Program-made: the position numbers and the translations under genes
Source: Bremerella sp. JC817
Lineage (GTDB): Bacteria; Planctomycetota; Planctomycetia; Pirellulales; Pirellulaceae
Reading direction: 5' to 3'
Length of the DNA: 64,000 nt
Assembly: GCF_040718835.1 (NCBI RefSeq)
Contig: NZ_JBFEFG010000280.1
Span: forward strand, 372,001 to 436,000
Part shown: positions 44,988 to 54,117 of the stretch, piece by piece
Layout: the number at the start of each line of letters is the position of its first letter
Numbering within the stretch: position 1 is the first letter of the stretch
Notes under the pieces: generated by a model
What the model was told of the DNA's origin: nothing
The model's input: only the letters and a program-made list of their open reading frames with translations
Databases searched by the model: none

Positions 44988-46073
44988 CTACGCTTCTCGC
45001 TGGTCTTGGTTCGGAAATCGAATCGTCAGGGCAGGGGGATCGGCTACGTCTTCTTCCGGTTCCCCTGGCGGTAACTGCCCGACCATATCGGTCACATCCA
45101 GCATACCAAGCGGACGGCCATCGGCATCGATGACCGGAAGTTCGCTGATCTTGTCGTCGGCCAGGCGATGCAGTGCGGCCTGGAACCGTGTTCCGGCGAA
45201 GGTTGCCTTGGGGTGCCGCGTCATCACGCTAGCGATGGGGCAATCGATGTCGAGCGGCTCGTCTCGTTCAAACAGCCGCGCCAGATCGCTATCGGTGAAG
45301 ATGCCCGACAAACGGCCATTCTCGTCGGTCAACATCACCGCGCCGGTGCGTCGGCCACTGACACGAACCTTGCGGAACACTTCCCGCAGCGACAACTGAT
45401 CGGAAGCGACACGGCATTCGGCCAGCGGTCGCATCTTCTCTTCGACAAAGGCCAGCTTTCGGCCAAGACTTCCGCCGGGATGATATCGGGCGAAGTCTTC
45501 CTGGCGGAAACCACGATGCTGACTGACCGTCATCGCCAAGGCATCTCCCATCGCCAACATCGCAGCAGTGCTGGCCGTTGGGGCGAGGTTCAACGGACAC
45601 GCTTCGACAATGCCGCCCAGTTCCAAAACGATCGAGGCCGCTTTGCCCAGGGTATTTCGGGGGGAAGAGGTGATCGCGATGATCGTTGCGCCCAGGCCAC
45701 GAACCATCGGCAATAGCCGCACGATTTCTTCCGTTTCGCCACTCTGGGACAGCATCAGCACGATGTCGCGATCGCCGACTCGTCCGAGGTCTCCATGGAT
45801 GGCTTCAGCTGGGTGAAGGAAATGTGCTCGGGTACCGGTCGAGGCGAACGTGGCGGCCAGCTTGGTGGCGACATGCCCCGCTTTGCCGATGCCGCTGAGG
45901 ATGATGTCCCCCTGACAGTTCTGAATCATGTCGACCGCCGCCGCAAAACGCTCGTCGAGCGAGTCGGCCACGCGCAGCATGACCTCCGCTTCATGGCGAA
46001 TGGTCGCTTGACCTTGCTCGATCCAGGCCAGCCTGGGAGAGACAATATCGTGCTGTCGAATTGGGGAACTCAT
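44988..46073 (-). CDS. kdsD: Arabinose-5-phosphate isomerase
   Basis: 361 residues from ATG 46073 (MSSPIRQH), with an AAGGA site; an ATG at 46100 adds nine residues without support. SIS domain: GDIILSGIGKAGHVATKLAATFASTGTRAHFLHPAEAIHGDLG and SQSGETEEIVRLLP, then two CBS domains (IFTDSDLARLFE; GMLDVTDMVGQL). Makes D-arabinose 5-phosphate, the precursor of Kdo. Operon kdsD-kdsC-lpt-like. The C-terminus carries an acidic extra tail. Confidence 0.92.
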   Translation of the reverse strand: MSSPIRQHDIVSPRLAWIEQGQATIRHEAEVMLRVADSLDERFAAAVDMIQNCQGDIILSGIGKAGHVATKLAATFASTGTRAHFLHPAEAIHGDLGRVGDRDIVLMLSQSGETEEIVRLLPMVRGLGATIIAITSSPRNTLGKAASIVLELGGIVEACPLNLAPTASTAAMLAMGDALAMTVSQHRGFRQEDFARYHPGGSLGRKLAFVEEKMRPLAECRVASDQLSLREVFRKVRVSGRRTGAVMLTDENGRLSGIFTDSDLARLFERDEPLDIDCPIASVMTRHPKATFAGTRFQAALHRLADDKISELPVIDADGRPLGMLDVTDMVGQLPPGEPEEDVADPPALTIRFPNQDQREA

Positions 46074-46461
46074 GACGCCGGTCTTCCTTGACGTGGTCAT
46101 TGGTAACTAAGACGGGACGGATCTTCTCGGATCCCGAGCGGGGCGATTCTACGAGTTTTCGCGATTTGCCTCAACAGAAACCAAGCCAGACAATATTGAC
46201 TCATTTTGAGACAAGACGTCTCAGATCGACAGCACATCAAATAGATTCGTCAAGTTTGATATGAAAAATTCTTCGATAAGAAGTACAGTGACAGTAACAG
46301 CTTATATCGAGAAACGCGATCGTAGGGGCATTTTCTTCGAATCTGGCTTGTAGTTTGCTCGGTTTAACTATTTGGCAGAAGAGGCGAACTCCTTACCATA
46401 CGCGCGCGTCGAAAATGATTGCGAAACCCTCGCATGCCTAAACGATTTGAGGGAACGATCG
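46074..46461. other. Divergent intergenic region upstream of kinase and kds operon
   Basis: About 390 bases. GAGAC-AAGAC-GTCTC (46209-46223) is a short perfect inverted repeat. The kinase frame stays open from 46372 with a TTG but starts at 46462. No gene supported. Confidence 0.4.
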
Positions 46462-48366
46462 ATGATAGAGCTATCCAAACTAGGTCCGTTTGCCCTGGAG
46501 AACCGCCTCGGGAACGACCCATCCAGCCATGTGTTTCATGGCTTCCATCTGAAACAAAAACGCCAAGCGGTCGTTTGCATCTTGCCCGAACGATACGCTG
46601 AGAATCCTCGAGCTCGTCGACGCCTGGAGAAACGCAGCCGGCAGTTGATGAAGATGAACCATCCCAACATCGTCCGATACCATGGTGCTGGGATCGATCA
46701 GGGGATTCCGTTCTTCGCACTCGACTTCGTCGACGGGATCAGTCTGCAACAATATCTCGACCAGCATGGTCCGCTGCCGTGGGAAACGGTTGTCGAGATC
46801 GGCCTCCAGGTATGTGCCGCCCTGGCCGCTGCTCACCACATGAACATCCATCATCTCGATGTTCGCCCAGCTCATATTCTGCTGTCGGGCGAAGGTTTGA
46901 AAGACCCTCGCAAACCGCTGAAAGTACAGATAACCAGCTTCTGGGCTGATCCACGTTGGCGGCGTTCTTCCTTGTTGCTCTTCCCGAAAGATCGACAACA
47001 GTATCTCTCGCCAGAGCAGTTTGAAGATCCACAATACGTCGACGATGCAACCGACATCTTCTCGTTGGGATGCGTCCTTTACGAGATGATTACCGGCAAA
47101 TTGCCGTTTGATCCGCTTGCCAGCGGTGACGAACGGTGGAAGCAACCAGACCGGCCTGCCTCGCTGGTGCTCGATTGCCCAGTCTGGCTCGACCGTGTTG
47201 TGATGCGAATGATCGAGATCATGCCGGACAAGCGTCCGGCCGACATCGACTCGGTCGCTTCGGGTCTTCGCGAATCGCAAGATGCCGTGGCTCGCGGTAT
47301 GAGTGCGATTGAACATGCCCTGGTCGGTAACAACGGTCGCGAGAGCATCATCGATATCGGTATCGACCGCAGCGAGGCAGAAAAGCTGCTTCACAAACCA
47401 CGCTTCCAGGATCGAGGCTCGTTCTTCAACAGCCGCATCTTCCTGGGCCTGGCGTTGATCGTCGTCATTGGTGCGTTGGTCTGGCTGCTCCGTCCGCTGA
47501 ACGATTCCGAACTACACGCTCGGGCCGAAGCGTTGATGCTGACCGACGACACGACCAAATGGCGTGACGCCGAATCGAACTACCTGCAGCCGCTGCTCGA
47601 CCGCTATCCCGAAAGCGAATATGCCGAGGATGCTCGGAATTGGCTCGACATGATCCAAATGGAACGTGCCGAAGCTCGTCTGGTTCACAGCCTGCGTATG
47701 TCGCGAGATTTCCGCAGCGATGCCGAACGCCAACTGGCCAATGCCCGCGGCCTGGAAGATTCTGGCAACCATCTGGGGGCCTGGTACCAATATGACCGGA
47801 TGGTAGAAGATTTGCCCGAGTCGCCAGACAACCGTCCTTACAAACTGATTGCCAAGCGTGAGATCGTTCGACTGCAATCGTTGCGGGTTCGCGACAGCGT
47901 CCAGAAGTCGACCATCAGCGATTTCGTGCTGCAGGCGGAAGAGATGATCTTGTCGGGCAACGTGCGTGAAGGTCGCGAGATCTTCCGCCGGATTATCTCG
48001 CTGTATCAAGAGAATCCTGAAGCAGGTAGTGCGGTCGAGCTTTCCAAGAACGAGTTGGCCAAGCCCTATTCGATGGCGGCTGCCAAGGGTAACACTTCGA
48101 CTCGACCAATCAAGGTTGCCTCTGAGGACGAAACGGCCCAGGAAGTCCGCAAGCCGGAACTGACCGAAGCCGCGTCGCCGGCTGAATCGCCAGTAACCGA
48201 CGAAGCGACGACTCCGCAGCCGATGCCAACCGAGGAAGCGACCGGGGAGATCGAGATCGACGTCACCGAAGCGGCCGCTCCTGAAGCTGGAACCCCGGAA
48301 GCTGGCGCACAGGAAGAATCCCCGGTCAAACGAGCTCCTTTGTTCCCGATCGGTAGCGAGTTCTAA
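46462..48366 (+). CDS. Transmembrane protein kinase homologue, probable pseudokinase
   Basis: 634 residues. Kinase-like domain (about 5-270): the glycine-rich loop lacks its glycines (LGNDPSSHVFHG), the VAIK lysine is Cys39, the alpha-C glutamate position is Arg58, HRDLKPEN reads HLDVRPAH (131-138; Asp133 kept, Lys135 to Arg, Asn138 to His), and DFG reads SFW (159-161). SPE remains. One membrane helix spans about 325-345; the outer part (350-560) is helical TPR-like, and the tail is Pro/Glu/Ala-rich. Start ATG 46462 has GAGGGA upstream. Probably binds or scaffolds rather than phosphorylates. Confidence 0.85.
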   Translation: MIELSKLGPFALENRLGNDPSSHVFHGFHLKQKRQAVVCILPERYAENPRARRRLEKRSRQLMKMNHPNIVRYHGAGIDQGIPFFALDFVDGISLQQYLDQHGPLPWETVVEIGLQVCAALAAAHHMNIHHLDVRPAHILLSGEGLKDPRKPLKVQITSFWADPRWRRSSLLLFPKDRQQYLSPEQFEDPQYVDDATDIFSLGCVLYEMITGKLPFDPLASGDERWKQPDRPASLVLDCPVWLDRVVMRMIEIMPDKRPADIDSVASGLRESQDAVARGMSAIEHALVGNNGRESIIDIGIDRSEAEKLLHKPRFQDRGSFFNSRIFLGLALIVVIGALVWLLRPLNDSELHARAEALMLTDDTTKWRDAESNYLQPLLDRYPESEYAEDARNWLDMIQMERAEARLVHSLRMSRDFRSDAERQLANARGLEDSGNHLGAWYQYDRMVEDLPESPDNRPYKLIAKREIVRLQSLRVRDSVQKSTISDFVLQAEEMILSGNVREGREIFRRIISLYQENPEAGSAVELSKNELAKPYSMAAAKGNTSTRPIKVASEDETAQEVRKPELTEAASPAESPVTDEATTPQPMPTEEATGEIEIDVTEAAAPEAGTPEAGAQEESPVKRAPLFPIGSEF

Positions 48367-48410
48367 ACCGAGCCACCAGCACCCACGGTAACCACCCATT
48401 CCCAGATGAA

Positions 48411-48440
48411 GGCCTGTCGAGCAAACGTTCGACAGGCCTT
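48411..48440 (+). terminator. Rho-independent terminator
   Basis: GGCCTGTCGA (48411-48420) pairs with TCGACAGGCC (48429-48438), followed by a short T run. Terminates the pseudokinase transcript. Confidence 0.8.
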
Positions 48441-48618
48441 TCTCATTGGTGCCGGCTGTAACGATTATCCGGATTTCGATCCATAATCGGACTGGGGATT
48501 AGTGAATCCCCTAACGGGTATCCGCGGTATTCCGGCATAGGTTTGTAGTGAGTCGCGCGAATTGCCGGTCACTCCCCGGCTCGCCGGTATTCGCCCCCAA
48601 CCAGGAACTCCTTTCTCT

Positions 48619-49767
48619 ATGTTTCGCGTCTTGGAAATTAACCAGCCGGAAGACCTCTCCCATGTGCGTTGCAATTGGCAGCGATTGTGGGACTCGACTC
48701 CCAGCGCGACGTTCTTCCAAACGCTGGAGTGGCTACAGATTTACTGGAAGCACTTCGGCGAAGGAAAACAGCTTCGGGTTCTTTTGGTTTTAGAGGATCA
48801 TCGCCTGGTCGGTGTCGTTCCTTTAGTCGTCGTCCATGAATCCACGCGTCTTGGCCGAGTGCGTGTGCTGACCTATCCACTTTCCGATTGGGGAACCCAT
48901 TTCGGCGTTCTGGCGGAAGACCCCAAGGCGACCCTCTGCCGCGCACTGCAGCACATCAATAACACGCCACGCAATTGGGACCTGATGGACCTGCGTTGGC
49001 TTGATGAAAACGATTTGGAACGCAGCACCACCTTCGATGCGATGAGCGACGCCGGTTTCAGCCCCAACCCAGGCGTTTGGAAAGAAACGGCTCTGATCGA
49101 CTTTGAAGGAACGTGGGAAGACTATCTGCGCTCGCGCAGTCCCAAGCTTCGTGCAGAAGTTCGCCGCAAGCTGAAGAAGTTTGATGCCACCGGCCGCATT
49201 CAACTGCAGCGTTATCGGCCGCGGGGCAAAGAGGCCAACGACTGCGATCCTCGCTGGGACCTCTACCGCACTGCAACCCAGATCGCTGAACGGAGCTGGC
49301 AAGGGCATTCGACGACCGGCACGACCATCTCGCACCGCAACGTCCGTAGCTACATCAAAGACTGCCATGTCGCGGCAACACAACTGGGCATGCTCGACCT
49401 CGCGATTCTCTATCTCGAGGAACGTCCGATTGGCTTCTGCTACAACTACACCTTCAAAGGCCAGATCTTTGGCCTGCGAAGAGGAGATACCCCGGAGGCT
49501 CGCGAACATGGCCTCGGTACGCTGCTCACCGCGATGCTGATCCGAGATAGCTTCGAACGCGGAGATACCACGCTCGACATGGGCCCCGGATCGTTTGAAG
49601 CAAAACGCCGCTGGATGACTCGCATCGCGACCGTGGGACGCATGACGCACTATCCGCTGAATGCACCTCGCGCTCAGATCTTGCGTCTGAAACATTGGTG
49701 GCAATCGCGTCTCGATCGGAAATCGGGTCGCTTGCGTACGGCGCTCGAAAGCAAGGCGACTTCCTAG
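48619..49767 (+). CDS. GNAT-fold acetyltransferase, CelD/BcsL family
   Basis: 382 residues from ATG 48619. Same architecture as the gene at 24450: WQRLWDSTPSATFFQTLEWLQIYWKHF, YPLSDWGTHFGVLAED, TWEDYLRSRSPKLRAEVRRKLKKF, and a late acceptor-like half with LYLEERPIGFCYNYTFKGQIFGLRRGDTPEAREHGLGTLLTAMLIRDSFERGDTTLDMGPGSFEAKRRW. Paralogue of the 24450 gene, not its copy. Cytoplasmic; acceptor unknown. Confidence 0.83.
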   Translation: MFRVLEINQPEDLSHVRCNWQRLWDSTPSATFFQTLEWLQIYWKHFGEGKQLRVLLVLEDHRLVGVVPLVVVHESTRLGRVRVLTYPLSDWGTHFGVLAEDPKATLCRALQHINNTPRNWDLMDLRWLDENDLERSTTFDAMSDAGFSPNPGVWKETALIDFEGTWEDYLRSRSPKLRAEVRRKLKKFDATGRIQLQRYRPRGKEANDCDPRWDLYRTATQIAERSWQGHSTTGTTISHRNVRSYIKDCHVAATQLGMLDLAILYLEERPIGFCYNYTFKGQIFGLRRGDTPEAREHGLGTLLTAMLIRDSFERGDTTLDMGPGSFEAKRRWMTRIATVGRMTHYPLNAPRAQILRLKHWWQSRLDRKSGRLRTALESKATS

Positions 49768-50150
49768 CGTGCTGACACCGTTTCTGCAGCTAACCGAATC
49801 TAGACATTCCTTGGGAGTAGATGCGGATCACAAGCCAGAAGTGGGAAGAGGCAACTAAGAATACGGCACGCCAAGTTAGTTTGCCACGTAATCATTCCGC
49901 AGTGAACAATCGATGTCTGCGAATGGCTCTCTCAAGAAACGAAACACGGCCGAAAGTCTTTACTACCACGAGGTAATCAGGGGCTTTCGACCGTCGCGCT
50001 TCGTTGGTTCTTATGGGCCCGGTCTTAGTTTTCCGGGCCAAACCCTGGGAGAAGCAAAGCTTTGCCAGGGTGTTTGATGCTTGGTTACTAGTTGATTCGT
50101 AGGCAGGTATCCAAATTGTTCCCGCCCACGGAAACTTTTTCGCCTTTTTC
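49768..50150. other. Intergenic region after the GNAT gene
   Basis: About 380 bases between convergent genes, with no gene supported. A weak terminator-like hairpin is annotated inside at 50042-50071. Confidence 0.45.
50042..50071 (-). terminator. Possible terminator of the DUF1501 gene
   Basis: ACCCTGG (50042-50048) pairs with CCAGGGT (50065-50071), with a GCAAAGCTTTGC palindrome inside. It lies about 80 bases past the DUF1501 stop. The T run is short. Confidence 0.4.
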
Positions 50151-51419
50151 TTAGGCGACCAATTCCTTGATCACCTTACCGCCGTTGGCGATCTTCATCG
50201 GACGACCGCTCTTGCTGGTGAAGGTCGTGTCGAGCGAGATACCCATCGCGCGGCAAACAGTCGCCATCAGGTCTTCCGAGCTGTAAGGTTCGGTTTCGAC
50301 GCGGGTACCATCGGAGCTGGTAGCACCGACAGCCAGACCACCCTTGATACCGCCACCACCAACAACCGTGCTCCAGCTACGAGCCCAGTGGTCGCGACCG
50401 GTGTTACCGTTGATGCGAGGCGTACGGCTGAACTCACCCATCCAGACAATCGTGGTGCTTTCCAGCAGGCCACGCTGCTTCAGGTCGGTGACCAGGGCGC
50501 TCATGGCCTGATCCATAACCGGCAGCTTGTTGTCCTTCAGCGTGTTGAAGATGTTCTGGTGATTGTCCCAACCACCCAGGTCAACTTCGATGAATGGAAC
50601 GCCAGCTTCCACCAGACGGCGAGCCAGCAAGCAACCACGGCCGAAGCCATCGTTACCGTACATTTCCTTCATTTCTTCTGGCTCTTCATTGACGCGGAAG
50701 GCCTTCATCTGATCGCTGGTCATCAGCTTGACGGTCTTGTCCAGGATCTTGGCGTGATCCATGGCGGCTGGACCGCGGTTCTGGCTGACGAAACCACCTT
50801 CGATCAGTTGCAGCATGCTCAAACGGCTTTGCAGCGTTTCATCGCCCCAGCCCTTCATGCCAAGGTTACGAACCTGGCCGCTGCTGCTGACGGTGAATGG
50901 AGCCCACGACATGCCGAGGAAGCCTGGACCGACGCTACCGCCGCCAACCGAAACGAACGGCGGAATTTCCAGTTCGTTGTGGTCGCTCGCCAGTTCGTGA
51001 GCGATCACCGAACCGTAGCTTGGGTGTTCGATGTTCGGATTTGGAACGTAGCCGGTGTGCATGTAGTAACGTCCACGACCGTGATCCGCTTCGCGGGTGC
51101 TCATCGAGCGAACGATCGAGAGGTTATCCATGACCTGGGCAACCTTCGGAAGGTGTTCCGAAATCTGCATGTCGCCCTTGGTGCTGATCGCCTTGAATGG
51201 GCCACCGGTGTTGGTACCTGGCTTCAGGTCCCACAGGTCCATGGTGCTCGGACCACCACCCATCCACAGCATGATGCAGCTCTTGCCACGCTTCTTCAAC
51301 TCTTGTGCGTTGGCCTGAATCGCGTTGCCCATCATCAGCGATGGAGCGACCATGGCAGAAGCACCAGCCATGTGCGACATGAAATGACGTCGGGTCATCC
51401 CGCTTGGAGTCTGAGTCAT
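50151..51419 (-). CDS. DUF1501 protein
   Basis: 422 residues. The N-terminus TRRHFMSHMAGASAMVAPSLM has a Tat-like twin-arginine signal. Body motifs of DUF1501: CIMLWMGGGPSTMDLWDLKPGTNTGGPF, LSIVRSMSTREADHGRG, FIEVDLGGWDNHQN, and WMGEFSRTPRINGNTGRDHW. Sulfatase/alkaline-phosphatase-related fold by family. Exported. Follows the DUF1549 gene at 51494 by 74 bases on the same strand, the standard planctomycete pair of unknown metabolic role. Confidence 0.9.
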   Translation of the reverse strand: MTQTPSGMTRRHFMSHMAGASAMVAPSLMMGNAIQANAQELKKRGKSCIMLWMGGGPSTMDLWDLKPGTNTGGPFKAISTKGDMQISEHLPKVAQVMDNLSIVRSMSTREADHGRGRYYMHTGYVPNPNIEHPSYGSVIAHELASDHNELEIPPFVSVGGGSVGPGFLGMSWAPFTVSSSGQVRNLGMKGWGDETLQSRLSMLQLIEGGFVSQNRGPAAMDHAKILDKTVKLMTSDQMKAFRVNEEPEEMKEMYGNDGFGRGCLLARRLVEAGVPFIEVDLGGWDNHQNIFNTLKDNKLPVMDQAMSALVTDLKQRGLLESTTIVWMGEFSRTPRINGNTGRDHWARSWSTVVGGGGIKGGLAVGATSSDGTRVETEPYSSEDLMATVCRAMGISLDTTFTSKSGRPMKIANGGKVIKELVA

Positions 51420-51493
51420 AGCAAAGTTTCCTTGTTTTGATGCCCGACGACTCGGGCCAGTGGTGCAGTACTGGGTAGGAGTACGTCGAGGGT

Positions 51494-53164
51494 TTAGTGA
51501 TTTAAGATGAATTCGTTGCTGTTCAACAGGGCCCAGAAGACATCTTGCAGTGCCTTCGCCATGTCGCCCTTGTGAACACCAATCAGGTAATTCGCCGCTT
51601 GCAACTCGTTGCGAGTTGGACGACGAGCAATCGTTGCCATGTAGAGGTCGTTGATGGCCTCTTTACCGTCGCGACCTTCCGCAGCCATCGTGTGGATGAA
51701 GCTGCCTGGCTTGGTGCTGACGGCATCCATCACCAGGTCGCCGTTGAACATCATCAAGGCTTGTGGGATGGTTCCATTGAACGTGGTGGCTTCGTCTCCT
51801 TCGTCGGTACCGAAGGCGGTGACGAACTGACGCATCCATTCGCTCTTCTTCTTTTCCTGGTCTTCGTAATTGCCACGAGTCTTGTGGGCCTGGGTGGCAA
51901 CCAACAGCGATTCGTACAACTGTTCGGCCTGCATTTGACGCAGGTAGAAGTGGCTGAACTTGGGTGGCTCGCCGACGGTTGGATCGTCCAGGGCATTCGA
52001 CTTGGTGATGCGGCTAGAGAGCCCGTAAGCTTCGCTCAAAGTGATCCAGCGAATCAGGTCCTTCAGGTTGAAGCTGTTCTTGCGAACTTCTTCACCCAGG
52101 TAGGTGACCAGTTCTGGATGCGTTGGACGGTTGTGAGGTCCCATGTCATCGACAGGCTTAGTGAAGCCATAGCCCATGAAGTGACCCCAGTAACGGTTGG
52201 CCACGGCTTCTGGCAGGCTGCCCGAATCAACGATGAACTTGGCAAGTTCTTCGCGGCGATTGACTTCCGCCACGCGACCGCTGGTTGGGATCTTCTGACC
52301 GTCGAGGAACTCAGGGTAGGCGACCTTTAGCAGGCCGTTACGCAGTTCGTAATAGATTTCGGCGTTCTCGATGTTGCGGCCTTCACCCATGAAGTCGCCA
52401 TCGCTGAGCACCATGGCTCGCATCGCACCGTCGTCACCGGCTGGCATTTCGCCACGGCGAGCACGGGTTTGACGGAAGAAGGCGTTCAGGTTCCAGAACT
52501 TTTCCTGCTTCCATTCGTTGAACGGATGGTTGTGGCACTGGGTGCACTGCACCTGCATACCAAGGAAGATCTGAGCCGTCTTGGCGGTGGCCTGGACGCC
52601 GTTTTCGTCCAGCTTGTCCATATAGAAGTTGACCGCGCCGTTGAACTCAGGCATGCCTGGGTGATTGGCACCGGTCGCGGTGACCAATTCCTTCACCAGT
52701 TGATCGTATGGCTTGTTGCGGGCGAAGCTGTCACGCAGATACTTCTGCATGCCAGGGCGGCTGATCTGCGAGTTGTTGTCGGTACCACCGTTGCGGCCAA
52801 TCAAGATGTTGGTCCAGATGGTGGTCCAGTTCCGAGCGTATTCTTCGGTGTAGCGTTCGTCGTACAGCAGCTTGTCGACCAGGTTCTTACGCTTGTCCTT
52901 AGAGCGATCGCGAGCGTATTCATTCAGTTCTTCGACCGAAGGAACACGCCCCAGCACGTCCAGAAACAAACGACGAGCCCAGACGGTGTCGATTTCTTCT
53001 GGCGAAGGCGAGATTCCGTAATCTTCCCAGCCCAGACGGATCTTCTCGTTGATCTCGGCAACCTGAGGGATACCGTAATCATCCGACTTATCAGCAGCCT
53101 GCGATCCGGCCGAGACCGCAAACACCAGGCAGATTGCTAGGGGAAGGATTTGCCAGCGCGACAT
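51494..53164 (-). CDS. Secreted DUF1549/DUF1553 protein
   Basis: 556 residues with a signal peptide (ILPLAICLVFAVSAGSQA). DUF1549 carries VWARRLFLDVLGRVPSVEELN and a CTQCH motif at 207-211 in VQCTQCHNHPFNEW; DUF1553 ends with ALLNSNEFILNH. Length and layout are standard for the secreted family, in contrast to the membrane-bound version at 6448-8619. Expressed before DUF1501 in a two-gene unit. Function unknown; the CxxCH suggests possible haem. Confidence 0.88.
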   Translation of the reverse strand: MSRWQILPLAICLVFAVSAGSQAADKSDDYGIPQVAEINEKIRLGWEDYGISPSPEEIDTVWARRLFLDVLGRVPSVEELNEYARDRSKDKRKNLVDKLLYDERYTEEYARNWTTIWTNILIGRNGGTDNNSQISRPGMQKYLRDSFARNKPYDQLVKELVTATGANHPGMPEFNGAVNFYMDKLDENGVQATAKTAQIFLGMQVQCTQCHNHPFNEWKQEKFWNLNAFFRQTRARRGEMPAGDDGAMRAMVLSDGDFMGEGRNIENAEIYYELRNGLLKVAYPEFLDGQKIPTSGRVAEVNRREELAKFIVDSGSLPEAVANRYWGHFMGYGFTKPVDDMGPHNRPTHPELVTYLGEEVRKNSFNLKDLIRWITLSEAYGLSSRITKSNALDDPTVGEPPKFSHFYLRQMQAEQLYESLLVATQAHKTRGNYEDQEKKKSEWMRQFVTAFGTDEGDEATTFNGTIPQALMMFNGDLVMDAVSTKPGSFIHTMAAEGRDGKEAINDLYMATIARRPTRNELQAANYLIGVHKGDMAKALQDVFWALLNSNEFILNH

Positions 53165-53547
53165 GGGGATTACCTCTTCTGCAACAAAAAATGGACGGCG
53201 AAAAGCCCTCGTATTGCACGAGTTAGGTTGTCCATTGCGAGTTACTTTCGTGACGAGACATTGTGAAAATGCCGTAACTCACCTGGATAAACGACCCTGT
53301 ACTAGGAATGTACTCGTCGATTTTCCTGGATCCGTCCGATTTCTGCCACTTTTTTCAGACGACGGAAAGACGACAACCCTACTAATCTATTCTACGGCAG
53401 GGTCTTCTATTATTGCGAATCTCCAAAAGTGGGATTTTTGGAGCCAATTTTCATTTTTCTATTTGGTATCGCGTTTCGCAGCAGATGCACCCCCATGCGG
53501 GGCGTATCAGAATTGCACATTGTTCGATTTTGCAACGTGCAAAATAA

Positions 53548-53585
53548 AACAGGCGAGTCGCTTCAAAGAAACGGACTCGCCTGTT
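53548..53585 (-). terminator. Perfect 12-bp hairpin with T run on the minus strand
   Basis: AACAGGCGAGTC (53548-53559) pairs perfectly with GACTCGCCTGTT (53574-53585). On the minus strand a TTTTATTTT tract follows. It could terminate a transcript that comes leftward from the 53.6-54.1 kb region, where no gene is seen. Symmetric, so direction is uncertain. Confidence 0.55.
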
Positions 53586-53947
53586 CTATTCGGGATGGAA
53601 GGGGGAGATCCCTCCAACTCAAGCCTCTTATCATCCTTTTGGAACGACCTTAACCCAATGCCTCTGAAGGATTAAGGCCAAAAACCGGTGTGCCTCTTCT
53701 TAATACCGGCCCCTGTTATCCAGGATCCTCTTCTCTGTTCCGACCCTGTCTCAGTTCCGTTAGGATGCTAGATATATATGCATAAGGTGTGCCAAAAGAA
53801 TATCCTGACGCTGGATAGCCGCTGATCACCTCAAAAATCCTTCGTTGGGGCCAGAATGGAGACGTCTTTCCTTCTGCTAGCGTCACAACTGGTGGGGAGC
53901 CCCCTCTGCCTACCTCCGCGGAGTATTAAACGGGCAGAAACCTTGGC

Positions 53948-54004
53948 CTCGGTCCGGGGTTCTTAACCATGTGCCCCAATAAGTTGTCATCGGACCGAGA
54001 CAAC
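53948..54004 (+). promoter_or_regulatory. Mutually exclusive hairpins in the ECF sigma leader
   Basis: CTCGGTCCG (53948-53956) pairs with CGGACCGAG (53991-53999), with GGGG/CCCC inside. An alternative GTTGTC (53983-53988) pairs with GACAAC (53999-54004). The two overlap, so only one can form at a time, as in attenuators. No ligand-binding class recognised. Confidence 0.35.
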
Positions 54005-54117
54005 TCGATGGCGGACGCGACGACCAGAGGTCTTCATGGGACATGGCTTCTGGTTTTTGCCGACCACAGTCCCTAGACTGAATTTCAGGGGTCTGCAGGC
54101 CCTATTCATTCCTTGTC

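Larger units (their letters stand above)
53165..54117. other. Long structured leader/intergenic region
   Basis: About 950 bases between divergent genes, no supported coding sequence (a 170-residue frame at 53163-53675 begins in the DUF1549 start and covers a hairpin, so it is rejected). Several hairpins: CCGGT/ACCGG near 53688-53715, AGGTG...CACCT with an inner TATCC/GGATA near 53786-53837, and the sites annotated at 53548-53585 and 53948-54004. The leader of the ECF sigma gene is unusually long. Confidence 0.5.

Noticed and set aside
53163..53675. 170-residue plus-strand frame
   Set aside because: Starts inside the DUF1549 start codon region on the other strand, covers a perfect hairpin, has no ribosome site and no domain.
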